DNA of 64,000 nt from Hydrogenophaga crassostreae. Its GTDB lineage: Bacteria > Pseudomonadota > Gammaproteobacteria > Burkholderiales > Burkholderiaceae_C. The notes beneath the pieces are model-generated. The model did not search any database, was not told the DNA's origin, and was given only the letters and a program-made list of their open reading frames with translations. The DNA lies in contig NZ_CP017476.1 in assembly GCF_001761385.1 (NCBI RefSeq), positions 4,880,133-4,944,132 on the forward strand, read 5' to 3'. Every line of letters begins with the position of its first letter. The first letter of the stretch is position 1. A program made the translations under genes and the position numbers. Below are positions 51,570 to 59,497 of the stretch, piece by piece.

Positions 51570-51872
51570 TCAGAATTTTTCAGGGCGCAAGACGTCTACG
51601 CTGGCGAAGTACAGTGTCAGGCTGTAGTGCGGGATGTAGGTTGCCATCACATGCGCGGCGATGGCGTCGGCGACTTCTGGACTGCAGATCAGCTTCAGTT
51701 CGATACTGCGATCGGCTTCCCAGAGGGCTTCGCGGGTGCTTAAGCGGCTTCCCCCACGCACATCGTGCACGGTGTAGCCATGTGCCCCCAGCCGCTGACT
51801 GTCAGCGATCAAGCGTTTTTCCAGGGCCGATTCCGTGATCAGAACCAGCAGGGTTCGGGCAAATTTTTCCAT
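51570..51872 (-). CDS. small PII-like protein, probable SbtB partner of the bicarbonate permease
   Basis: A 100-residue protein of the size and beta-alpha-beta pattern of GlnB/SbtB proteins (TLLVLITESALEKRLIADSQRLGAHGYTVHDVRGG, a first ferredoxin-like unit, and SIELKLICSPEVADAIAAHVMATYIPHYSLTLYFASVDV). The T-loop region is about 38-50. It lacks the cysteine-containing CGPxGC tail of cyanobacterial SbtB. It lies 5 bases behind the SbtA-like permease gene, the same pairing as in cyanobacteria, where SbtB binds adenine nucleotides and closes SbtA. A TTG at 51881 is also in frame. Confidence 0.72.
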   Translation of the reverse strand: MEKFARTLLVLITESALEKRLIADSQRLGAHGYTVHDVRGGSRLSTREALWEADRSIELKLICSPEVADAIAAHVMATYIPHYSLTLYFASVDVLRPEKF

Positions 51873-51877
51873 GGATA

Positions 51878-52837
51878 TCAAGCTCCGGACACCAGCCAGC
51901 GGGCCATTTCAAGGTACAGCGGCACGCCCAGCACGATATTGAAAGGAAAGGTCACTCCCAGCGCTGCGGTGATGGACAGTGCGGCGTTGGCCTCGGGAAC
52001 GGCCATCCGCATGGCGGTGGGCGCTGCGATGTAACTGGCGCTGGCCGCCAGCGTGGCCATGATGGTCACACCACCCAGCGAGAGCCCCAGGGCCCACCCT
52101 GTCAACGCGCCGGCCATGGCCAGAAAGGGCGGGGCCACCAGTGCAAAGCCGACGATACGAACACCGTAGCGGCGCAGCTCGCCCAGCCGACCGCCAGCCA
52201 CCAGCCCCAGCTCCAGCAAAAACAGCGCCAGCAAGCCCTTGAACGGCACCAGGAACACCGGCGCGATCGGCGCAGTACCGGCTTCACCCATCAGCGTGCC
52301 AATGAGCAAGCCCCCGGCAAGCAACAGCACCGATTTGCCCAGGAACACGTCGTGCGCCAATTCCCGCCAGTTGACCCCTTGAGTCTCTTCCCCGGGCCGC
52401 GAAGGGGCCCCCAATCGGGCCAGCAAGATACCCGCCACAATGCCTGGCGCCTCCATAAGGGCCACCCACAGGGCCGCATGTGATTCGGCCGGCACCCCTT
52501 GGGCCGCAAGGTAGGCGCTGGCGACCGCAAAGGTCACCACGCTCACAGAGCCATAGTGCGCAGCCATGGACGCGGCATCCACCCGCGACAGACCCATCAG
52601 ACGCAATACGGGCGTAAGCACCAGCGGTATGGCAAACCCCAGGGCCATGCAGGCCAGCATCTGGGGCAGGAGGTCGAGCACCGGCTGCTTGCTGAGCTCG
52701 ATACCGCCTTTCAGCCCGATGGCCAGCAAGAGGTAAATGGAAAGCGTCTCGTACAGGGGTTCTGGCAGACGAAGGTCGCTCTTGACCAGGCGCGCGAACA
52801 CACCCAGGAGGAAAAAAAGAACAACAACATCAATCAT
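51878..52837 (-). CDS. SbtA-like sodium-dependent bicarbonate permease
   Basis: Integral membrane protein of 319 residues with about ten hydrophobic segments in two inverted halves. Family features are LPEPLYETLSIYLLLAIGLKGG at the first half, AAHYGSVSVVTFAVASAYL, and SLGGVTIMATLAASASYIAAPTAMR in the second half, where SbtA binds Na+ and bicarbonate. It is shorter than Synechocystis SbtA (374 aa), mostly through a short central loop (GAPSRPGEETQGVNWREL). With its SbtB-like partner it suggests inorganic carbon uptake, useful to an autotrophic or mixotrophic betaproteobacterium. Confidence 0.82.
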   Translation of the reverse strand: MIDVVVLFFLLGVFARLVKSDLRLPEPLYETLSIYLLLAIGLKGGIELSKQPVLDLLPQMLACMALGFAIPLVLTPVLRLMGLSRVDAASMAAHYGSVSVVTFAVASAYLAAQGVPAESHAALWVALMEAPGIVAGILLARLGAPSRPGEETQGVNWRELAHDVFLGKSVLLLAGGLLIGTLMGEAGTAPIAPVFLVPFKGLLALFLLELGLVAGGRLGELRRYGVRIVGFALVAPPFLAMAGALTGWALGLSLGGVTIMATLAASASYIAAPTAMRMAVPEANAALSITAALGVTFPFNIVLGVPLYLEMARWLVSGA

Positions 52838-52878
52838 GGCGGGCGCGATTGTGCCCTATTCGCCCCGATCCGGCAGGC

Positions 52879-53679
52879 TCAGCGGCCTTCACCCTGGCGA
52901 TGCTTGCGTGCCCGGCCTGCGAGTGCGCGGTCAAACAAGCCATTCGGCAACAGCCGCAGCAACTTGGCCACCACGCCCATCTGCCAGGGAATCACGCGGT
53001 AACTGGTTTGTACCTCTATGGCTCGAAAGGCCTTCTCGGCAAACGCCTGGGCGCTGAGCAGAAACGGCATGGCATACCGGTTTTCTTGCGTCAGCGGCGT
53101 GTCCACATACCCCGGCAAAAGGGTCACCACCTTCACGCCGCTGGCGCGCAACTCACCGCGCAAGCTCTCGCAATAGGCCACCACTGCGGCCTTGCTTGCA
53201 CAGTAAGCCCCATGGCCCGGCAGGCCCCTGATGGCGGCCACACTGGCCATGCCCACCAGGCTGCCGCTGCCGCGCGCTGTCATGGGTGCCACAAAAGGGT
53301 GAAAGGTGGCGGCCAGTCCGATGTTGTTGGTGGCGAAGGTTTTGGCCATCACATCGATATCGGCGCGCTCGGTGGTATCCATCCCCACGCTGATGCCCGC
53401 GTTCGCAATCACCACGTCGGGAACCCCTTGTTGGGCCAGGCAAGCTTTGCCAGCGGCAGCGATGCTGTTCACATCGGCCACATCGGCGTGGTAGACCCCG
53501 CATCGATCTTTGTCCCAGCCCTGTTCGTCTACCCAGGCCTGGAGCTCGGTGGTGCGCCTGGCCAACAGGGCCAGCCGGAATCCCGCCAGGGCATAGCGCA
53601 TCGCCAGCGCCTGGCCAATCCCGCTGGAGGCGCCAGTGATGAAGGCCAAAGGTGCGGTCGGTTCCGGTCGCTGGTTCAA
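52879..53679 (-). CDS. SDR family NAD(P)-dependent oxidoreductase
   Basis: Classical short-chain dehydrogenase of about 266 residues: AFITGASSGIGQALA (cofactor loop), VVIANAGIS, SLVGMASVAAIRGLPG (catalytic Ser region), YCASKAAVVAY (YxxxK) and LLPGYVDTPLT. A C-terminal extension (about 225-266) is basic with a short hydrophobic region, as in membrane-associated SDRs. The start is uncertain: TTG 53679 follows GGCGAG, and a TTG at 53712 would overlap lptC. Its position behind kdsD-kdsC-lptC, where lptA and lptB usually lie, is unusual. Substrate unknown. Confidence 0.82.
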   Translation of the reverse strand: MNQRPEPTAPLAFITGASSGIGQALAMRYALAGFRLALLARRTTELQAWVDEQGWDKDRCGVYHADVADVNSIAAAGKACLAQQGVPDVVIANAGISVGMDTTERADIDVMAKTFATNNIGLAATFHPFVAPMTARGSGSLVGMASVAAIRGLPGHGAYCASKAAVVAYCESLRGELRASGVKVVTLLPGYVDTPLTQENRYAMPFLLSAQAFAEKAFRAIEVQTSYRVIPWQMGVVAKLLRLLPNGLFDRALAGRARKHRQGEGR

Positions 53680-53692
53680 GGTGTTCTCGCCA

Positions 53693-54346
53693 TCAACGCA
53701 GGTTGGAAACAAGCTTGGCGCGCACGTTGCCGGTGAGGTTCACCACCTGAGTGGTATCGCCCACGTAATCGAGCAGGTCGGCAGTGATCTGATCGTTGTC
53801 GCGAATCAGTAAAACCGGTTGGTCCGATGAGACGTGTTCGGGTTTGGTGGTGACCTTGAGGTACTCCCCATGGAACTCCATTCGGGACACCCGCTGACCA
53901 GTAGCGGTGCGGCCAGCCTGTCGAACCACAACAGCATTGCCTTTCAGCTCGAAGTCGGTTCCTGCGCCGTTGGCCACGATCTGATTGGCGGTGGCGGTGG
54001 AGAGCTGTTTGTATTGGTTGAACGCGCGCACACGGGCGTTTTCGATCTCAACGGTATCGGTGTCCGGGTAATGATGGGCTTCGGTTCCATACATTTCCGA
54101 AGTCAGCTCACCGCTGGGCGCAAACACTTTCACAGAGAAGCGGCGCATGAAATAGTCGGCCTCATGGGTGAGCGCACGTTCCGGAGCGGGTTTGGGCGGC
54201 TCGGGCGTGGCCTGCAAAAGCAGGTACGACCCCAGCGCCAACAGCACCATCAGCAACACCGGCAGGTACACCGACAGCCGGTCCCAGGCCAGGCTCCAAA
54301 TCGAGCGGCTGGGCCGGACAACATCCATGGCGATCGCGGTGTTCAT
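53693..54346 (-). CDS. lptC: LPS export ABC transporter periplasmic protein LptC
   Basis: Bitopic inner-membrane protein of 217 residues that passes LPS from LptB2FG to LptA. One transmembrane helix at about 25-45 (YLPVLLMVLLALGSYLLLQ) is followed by the periplasmic beta-jellyroll (HEADYFMRRFSVKVFAPSG, YPDTDTVEIENARVRAF, TATGQRVSRMEFHGEYLKV). It overlaps the kdsC stop by four bases. lptA and lptB, which normally follow in this order of genes, are not present here. Confidence 0.92.
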   Translation of the reverse strand: MNTAIAMDVVRPSRSIWSLAWDRLSVYLPVLLMVLLALGSYLLLQATPEPPKPAPERALTHEADYFMRRFSVKVFAPSGELTSEMYGTEAHHYPDTDTVEIENARVRAFNQYKQLSTATANQIVANGAGTDFELKGNAVVVRQAGRTATGQRVSRMEFHGEYLKVTTKPEHVSSDQPVLLIRDNDQITADLLDYVGDTTQVVNLTGNVRAKLVSNLR

Positions 54347-54909
54347 TGCGCCGCAAGCTCCAGCTCCAGCGCGTAGCGGCCCTGTGCGACAAGCAACAGG
54401 TCACACAGCTCACGCACGGCGCCGGCGCCTGGCAGCCGCGTCGTCACCACATGGGCCACCGCCAACACTTCGGCATGCGCCGTGCACGGCGCGCAGGCCA
54501 ACGCCGCGCGTCGCAGCATGGGCAAATCAGGCCAGTCGTCGCCCATGGCCGCAGCGGCCGACCAATCCAGCCCCAGCTCGGCCAGCACCGCCTCGGCCGC
54601 CGGTCGCTTGTCTTCCGTCCCCAGGCGCAAGTGGGTCACACCCAACGCCGCCAGGCGCGCCCGCAAAGGCGCCGAATCGCGGCCACTGATCACGGCAGGC
54701 GTGATTCCAGCCCGCTGCAACAGCTTCAAACCATGGCCATCGAGCGTGTGAAACCGCTTCGTGGTTTCACCTGCCTCGGTGAAATACAAACCGCCATCGG
54801 TCAACACACCGTCCACGTCAAAAAACACCACCCGCACCGGCTGGGCCCGCAGCAACAGCTCGGGATCAAAATTCAGCACAGGGCACAACGGTGGCAATTC
54901 AGACGGCAT
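54343..54909 (-). CDS. kdsC: 3-deoxy-D-manno-octulosonate 8-phosphate phosphatase KdsC
   Basis: Removes the phosphate from Kdo 8-phosphate in Kdo synthesis for lipopolysaccharide. HAD-family protein of 188 residues with the catalytic FFDVDGVLTDGGLYF (nucleophile and acid Asp, about 30-44), VISGRDSAPLRARL (motif II), the Lys of TEDKRPAA (motif III) and MGDDWPDLPMLRRA (metal motif IV). No cap domain, as in KdsC tetramers. It lies between kdsD and lptC. Confidence 0.94.
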   Translation of the reverse strand: MPSELPPLCPVLNFDPELLLRAQPVRVVFFDVDGVLTDGGLYFTEAGETTKRFHTLDGHGLKLLQRAGITPAVISGRDSAPLRARLAALGVTHLRLGTEDKRPAAEAVLAELGLDWSAAAAMGDDWPDLPMLRRAALACAPCTAHAEVLAVAHVVTTRLPGAGAVRELCDLLLVAQGRYALELELAAQ

Positions 54910-54959
54910 ACAAGGATGCTAACTGGGAAATACAAAACACATGAGGGACGCGGAACAAA

Positions 54960-55032
54960 CCCGGGAGGCGGATCTGGCTCCGCCAGCCCCGCCTCCCGGG
55001 GGGTGACGCCGCAGGCCGCTCGAGGGGGGACT
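54960..55032. repeat. palindromic intergenic element, copy 2
   Basis: Perfect 12-bp arms CCCGGGAGGCGG (54960-54971) and CCGCCTCCCGGG (54989-55000) around a 17-base inner region, followed by GGGTGACGCCGCAGGCCGC and a G-run. It occupies the kdsD-kdsC gap. The GGGGGTGACG core is shared with the elements near 6950 and 61030. Confidence 0.65.
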
Positions 55033-55034
55033 GG

Positions 55035-56033
55035 CTAAATCACCTTTGCCCTCATCAGATCATTGCTGTTGAGCGCCCCCACCAGCAAGCCCGCATCGTC
55101 AACCACCAGCAGACTGGTGATGCGGCTGGCTTCCATCAGGCCCGCAGCCTCCACAGCCAGGGCCCCTGCGCGCACAGTGCGGGGATTCTGGTGCATCACA
55201 TCGCGGGCGGTCAGGGTGCGCAAGTCGCCGCCATCGCCCGACTGCTCGATCAGACGGCGCAGGTCGCCGTCGGTAAAAATTCCCAGCACCCGACCATCGT
55301 CGGCCGCAACGGCCGTCATACCCAGACCCTTGGCGCTGATTTCGCGCATCAGCGCCATCAATGCGGCCTCAGGCGCCACGCAGGGCACGTTGGCACCACT
55401 GCGCATGACGTCGCTGACATGGGTCAGAAGCTTGCGCCCCAGAGCCCCACCGGGATGCGAGCGCGCAAAGTCATCGGCCTTGAATCCCCGCGCATCGAGC
55501 AGCGCCACAGCCAGGGCATCGCCCAGGGCGAGTTGCGCGGTGGTGCTCGCCGTCGGCGCCAGATTGTGGGGGCAGGCTTCTTTGGATACCGAAGCATCCA
55601 GCACCACATCGGCATGGCGACCCAGGGTGGCGTCGGCACGCCCGGTCAGCGCCAGCAGCGGCACGCCCATGCGCTTGATCAAAGGCAGCAAGACGGTGAG
55701 CTCTTCGCTTTCACCGCTGTTGCTGATCGCCAGCACCACATCACCGGCAGTGATCATGCCGAGGTCGCCATGGCTGGCCTCGGCGGGGTGCACAAACAGG
55801 GCAGGGGTCCCTGTGGAGGCCAGGGTGGCGGCGATTTTCCGCCCCACATGCCCGCTTTTTCCCATACCCATCACCACCACCCGGCCTTGGCTTTGCAACA
55901 CCAGGTGCACCGCGTGCCCAAACCGTTCATCGAGACGCCCGGCCATGGCGGTGATGGCATCGGCCTCGATGCCCAGGGTTTCCCGGGCCAGGGCCAGGGC
56001 ATGCACTGGATCAAATTCGGAGGAGTTGCTCAT
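55035..56033 (-). CDS. kdsD: arabinose-5-phosphate isomerase KdsD
   Basis: Interconverts ribulose 5-phosphate and arabinose 5-phosphate, the first step of Kdo synthesis. KpsF/GutQ family: N-terminal SIS domain at about 40-175 (VVVMGMGKSGHVGRKIAAT, HPAEASHGDLGMI, ISNSGESEELT) and two CBS domains at about 210-330 (MREISAKGLGMTAVAADDG, SLLVVDDAGLLVGALNSND). ATG 56033 gives 332 residues and the usual N terminus; ATG 56066, with a better ribosome-binding site, adds 11 residues. Divergent from the Kef-type antiporter gene. Confidence 0.93.
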   Translation of the reverse strand: MSNSSEFDPVHALALARETLGIEADAITAMAGRLDERFGHAVHLVLQSQGRVVVMGMGKSGHVGRKIAATLASTGTPALFVHPAEASHGDLGMITAGDVVLAISNSGESEELTVLLPLIKRMGVPLLALTGRADATLGRHADVVLDASVSKEACPHNLAPTASTTAQLALGDALAVALLDARGFKADDFARSHPGGALGRKLLTHVSDVMRSGANVPCVAPEAALMALMREISAKGLGMTAVAADDGRVLGIFTDGDLRRLIEQSGDGGDLRTLTARDVMHQNPRTVRAGALAVEAAGLMEASRITSLLVVDDAGLLVGALNSNDLMRAKVI

Positions 56034-56092
56034 CGTCGAATTATCGCCGTTGACCGGTCTTGCCATCACCAAGGTCCCTTAACATCAACCCC

Positions 56093-58078
56093 ATGAACTC
56101 CTTGGACATCACCCTGCTCTACCTGCTCGCTGCTGTGCTCGGGGTCGTGGCCTGCCGGCAGTTCAAGCTCCCGCCCATGCTGGGCTATCTGGCCGTGGGT
56201 GTGGTGATCGGGCCCAACGCACTGGCGCTGGCGCAAAACTCCAGCGGGGTGCGCTACCTGGCCGAGTTCGGCGTGGTCTTCCTGATGTTTGTGATCGGCC
56301 TTGAATTCAGCCTGCCCAAGCTGCGGGCCATGAAACGCCATGTGTTCGGACTCGGGTTGGCCCAAGTGATGCTCACCGTGCTCATCACCACCGCAGCCTC
56401 GATCTTGCTGGGTCTGTTCCTGCCCACATGGTGGAGCGAGTCATGGCAGATTGCTGTGGCCATGGGCGGTGTGATGGCCATGAGCAGCACGGCAATCGTG
56501 ATCAAGATGGTGGCCGAACGGCTGGAGCTGGAGTCCGACCATGGCAAACGGGTCGTGGGCATTTTGCTGTTCCAGGATCTGGCCGTGGTGCCCTTGCTGG
56601 TGCTGATACCCGCCCTGGGAGCCAAGCCTGAAGACCTGCTGTATTCGCTGGGCTTGGCCATGATCAAGGCGGTCGTGCTGCTTGGCCTGCTGCTGACCGG
56701 GGGTCAGAAGGTCATGCGCTGGTGGCTCACCATGGTCGCAAAAAAGAAGAGTGAAGAGCTGTTCATGCTCAACATTCTGCTGATCACGCTGGGTCTGGCC
56801 TGGCTCACGGAGCATGCCGGTCTATCGCTGGCCCTGGGGGCATTCGTTGCCGGGATGCTGATTTCCGAGACTGAATACAAGCACCAGGTGGAAACCGACA
56901 TCCGCCCCTTCCACGACATTTTGCTGGGTCTGTTTTTCATCACCATCGGCATGATGCTCGACTGGCGTCTGGTGATCGAGCGCTGGCCCTTGGTGTTGCT
57001 GCTGCTCACGCTGTCACTGACCTTCAAACTGGCCTTGATCACCGGTCTGGCACGTGCATTCGGCGCACCAATGGGCGTGTCGCTGCGGGTCGGCCTGTAC
57101 TTGGCCCAGGCCGGCGAGTTCGGCCTGGTCCTGCTGACGCTGGCCGGCCAAAACAACCTGGTGCCGCCGGCGCTGTTCAACCCCATTCTGGCCAGCATGG
57201 TGATTTCCATGCTGGCCACGCCGTTCATGATCATGTACACCAACGACATCGTGAGTCGGGTGGTGGGCAGCGACTGGCTGATGCAATCGGTGCAAATGAC
57301 CACCATTGCCCGCCAGTCGATCAATGCAGACAAACACGTGATCATTTGCGGCTATGGCCGTTGTGGACAAAACCTGGCCCGGTTGCTGGAGGCCGAGAAC
57401 ATCCCCTATATGGCGCTGGATCTGGACCCCGACCGGGTGCGGCAGGCCGCCGCGGCCGGGCAATCGGTGGTGTTCGGCGATGCCGCGCGCCTCCAGGCAC
57501 TGCTGGCCGCCGGCCTGCACCGCTCCAGCGCCGTGGTCATCACCTACATCGACTCGCCCAGCGCCATGAAGGTGCTGCACCATTGCCGCGAACAAGCCGC
57601 GCAGGTGCCTGTGGTCGTGCGCACCCTGGACGATCTGGATCTGGACAAGCTGCGCAATGCCGGCGCGACCGAGGTCGTGCCAGAGGTGATCGAGGCCAGC
57701 TTGATGCTTGCCACCCATGCCATGGCACTGGTTGGCGTGCCCATGCGACGGGTGATCCGCGTGGTGCAGGAGCAGCGCGACGAGCGCTACGATTTGTTGC
57801 GCGGGTATTTCCATGGCGCTGATGACGACAGCATGGAAGAAGCCGAATATGAGCGGCTGAACACGGTCACCCTGCCGATGGACGGGGGCAGCGTCGGCAA
57901 GCCTGTGAGCCACTTCGCCCTCGATACGCTGAAGGTTCGGGTGGTCAGCTTGCGCAGCGCCAATGGCAAAAACAAGGTCTTTGACGACGAAACGCTGCTC
58001 GCCGGTGGCGACACGCTGGTGTTGAGCGGCAAGGCGCAGGCGCTGGCACTGGCTGAAGACAAGCTGCTGCCCGGTTGA
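56093..58078 (+). CDS. KefB/KefC-type monovalent cation:proton antiporter with RCK domain
   Basis: CPA2-family transporter of 661 residues, probably K+/H+ exchange or efflux. About 12-13 transmembrane helices fill residues 1-385 (FKLPPMLGYLAVGVVIGPNA, VMAMSSTAIVIKM, GAFVAGMLISETEYKHQVETD with the ion-binding acidic residues). A TrkA-N domain at about 415-530 shows VIICGYGRCGQNLARLLE and ALDLDPDRV, and a TrkA-C domain closes the protein (about 575-660). Length exceeds KefC (620 aa). The start ATG 56093 is preferred. It is followed by apt. Confidence 0.9.
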   Translation: MNSLDITLLYLLAAVLGVVACRQFKLPPMLGYLAVGVVIGPNALALAQNSSGVRYLAEFGVVFLMFVIGLEFSLPKLRAMKRHVFGLGLAQVMLTVLITTAASILLGLFLPTWWSESWQIAVAMGGVMAMSSTAIVIKMVAERLELESDHGKRVVGILLFQDLAVVPLLVLIPALGAKPEDLLYSLGLAMIKAVVLLGLLLTGGQKVMRWWLTMVAKKKSEELFMLNILLITLGLAWLTEHAGLSLALGAFVAGMLISETEYKHQVETDIRPFHDILLGLFFITIGMMLDWRLVIERWPLVLLLLTLSLTFKLALITGLARAFGAPMGVSLRVGLYLAQAGEFGLVLLTLAGQNNLVPPALFNPILASMVISMLATPFMIMYTNDIVSRVVGSDWLMQSVQMTTIARQSINADKHVIICGYGRCGQNLARLLEAENIPYMALDLDPDRVRQAAAAGQSVVFGDAARLQALLAAGLHRSSAVVITYIDSPSAMKVLHHCREQAAQVPVVVRTLDDLDLDKLRNAGATEVVPEVIEASLMLATHAMALVGVPMRRVIRVVQEQRDERYDLLRGYFHGADDDSMEEAEYERLNTVTLPMDGGSVGKPVSHFALDTLKVRVVSLRSANGKNKVFDDETLLAGGDTLVLSGKAQALALAEDKLLPG

Positions 58079-58131
58079 AGCGCAACCTTGACCCGGCACC
58101 TTCATTTTTTCACCGTATTCAAAGCCTCATC

Positions 58132-58677
58132 ATGGACACCTCCAACTACCTCAAAGACAACATCCGCACCGTGCCCGACTGGCCGGCGCCTGGTGTGCAG
58201 TTTCGTGACATCACACCCTTGCTTCAGGATCCGCGCGTCTTTCGCGTCCTGATCGATGCCTTTGTACACCGCTACATGACGCCCGAATTGCGCCCCACCG
58301 TGGTGGCCGGGCTCGACGCGCGCGGGTTCATCATTGGTTCTGTGGTCGCCTACGAACTGGGACTGGGTTTTGTGCCAATCCGCAAAAAGGGCAAATTGCC
58401 GTTCACGACGGTAGAAGAAACCTACGAGCTGGAATACGGCAGCGCCACGGTCGAGCTGCACACCGATGCGGTAAAAGCCGGCGACCGCGTGCTGTTGATC
58501 GACGATTTGATCGCCACGGGCGGGACCATGATGGCCGGCGCACGCCTGCTGGAGAAGCTGGGGGCCACTGTGATGGAGGGAGCGGCCATCGTCGACTTGC
58601 CCGAACTCGGCGGATCGGCTCGCCTGAAGGCTTCCGGTCTGCCGCTGTTCACCTTGGTGAATTTCGCAGGCCACTGA
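58132..58677 (+). CDS. apt: adenine phosphoribosyltransferase
   Basis: Salvages adenine to AMP with phosphoribosyl pyrophosphate. The 181 residues match the family: YLKDNIRTVPDWPAPGVQFRD near the N terminus, VAGLDARGFIIGSVVAYEL, RKKGKLPFTTVEETYELEYG (the flexible loop) and the PRPP-binding VLLIDDLIATGGTM (about 120-133). The ATG at 58132 is used; the frame is open 19 codons upstream into the antiporter end. Confidence 0.94.
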   Translation: MDTSNYLKDNIRTVPDWPAPGVQFRDITPLLQDPRVFRVLIDAFVHRYMTPELRPTVVAGLDARGFIIGSVVAYELGLGFVPIRKKGKLPFTTVEETYELEYGSATVELHTDAVKAGDRVLLIDDLIATGGTMMAGARLLEKLGATVMEGAAIVDLPELGGSARLKASGLPLFTLVNFAGH

Positions 58678-58701
58678 GGCCCGTTGTCTGGAGCCCTGAA
58701 A

Positions 58702-59385
58702 CTACAGCTTGCCGTACTGGGTTTCGCTCAAAGCCGAAAAATCGCTGTGTGATTCAGGTGGATGCTCATCACCACCCAGACCCGTATCGGCTTCCGCGGC
58801 CATGGAGTGCTTCGGAATGGCCGGCGATTGCAAGCTTGACCGAAAAGCCTTGATCTCTTCTTCGCTCATCGGTCGCGGCCGGGCGAGAGGCGCTTCGGTT
58901 GAATAAGGTGGATTGGCCGGGGAGGCACCTTTGCCTGCCTGCATGTCGCGTTGGGTTTGTGCGCTCACCGCAGCCTTGAGCGCATGCCCCCGCTGATCTT
59001 GTGGTGCTTGACGGCGCCAGTAGACCGATGGAATGCGCATGCTGTGGCGCGAGCGGGCACTGTTCTGGATCCAGCGCTCGATTTCGAGCAGGTATTCGTC
59101 GGGCATGACGTCGCCGGGCAAGGCCAGGTCAACCAGCACCAGAAAGCCATCTCCGTTGGAATCCAGCGCCAACACTTTGAATTCGTAACTCGAAGACAGG
59201 ATGCCGGCACGGATCAGCGACTCGCGCACCACGGAAAACAGCTGTTCTTTGCGCAAGATGCGCCGTCCGCGCCGAGGCGAAATCAACGGCAACGTGGTTT
59301 CTCGAAAAGATCGGCGGATCTTTCCCTTGGCCTCGGCTCCGTCGCGATAGGGTTTCCTGGCTTGAAGCCAACGAATCAATGACAT
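58702..59385 (-). CDS. hypothetical protein
   Basis: A 227-residue protein I do not recognise. The N-terminal 50 residues are basic (RRSFRETTLPLISPRRGRR), residues 50-125 look like a compact alpha/beta domain (QLFSVVRESLIRAGILSSSYEFKVLALDSNGDGFLVLVDL, then PDEYLLEIERWIQ), and the rest is low-complexity and acidic to polar (SEEEIKAFRSSLQ, HPPESHSDFSALSETQYGKL). No signal peptide or membrane segment is seen. Coding composition is normal. It lies alone between apt and mnmE, antisense to apt. Confidence 0.7.
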   Translation of the reverse strand: MSLIRWLQARKPYRDGAEAKGKIRRSFRETTLPLISPRRGRRILRKEQLFSVVRESLIRAGILSSSYEFKVLALDSNGDGFLVLVDLALPGDVMPDEYLLEIERWIQNSARSRHSMRIPSVYWRRQAPQDQRGHALKAAVSAQTQRDMQAGKGASPANPPYSTEAPLARPRPMSEEEIKAFRSSLQSPAIPKHSMAAEADTGLGGDEHPPESHSDFSALSETQYGKL

Positions 59386-59497
59386 GTCGGAAAGTATGCC
59401 TGCGAGAGCGCAGGCTTGCACGTAAAAAAGTGCTGCAATCAGGGTCTAGACCGCAGAATAGGCATGTTTTCACGCGAGGCAACGAGGCAGCGCGGGT

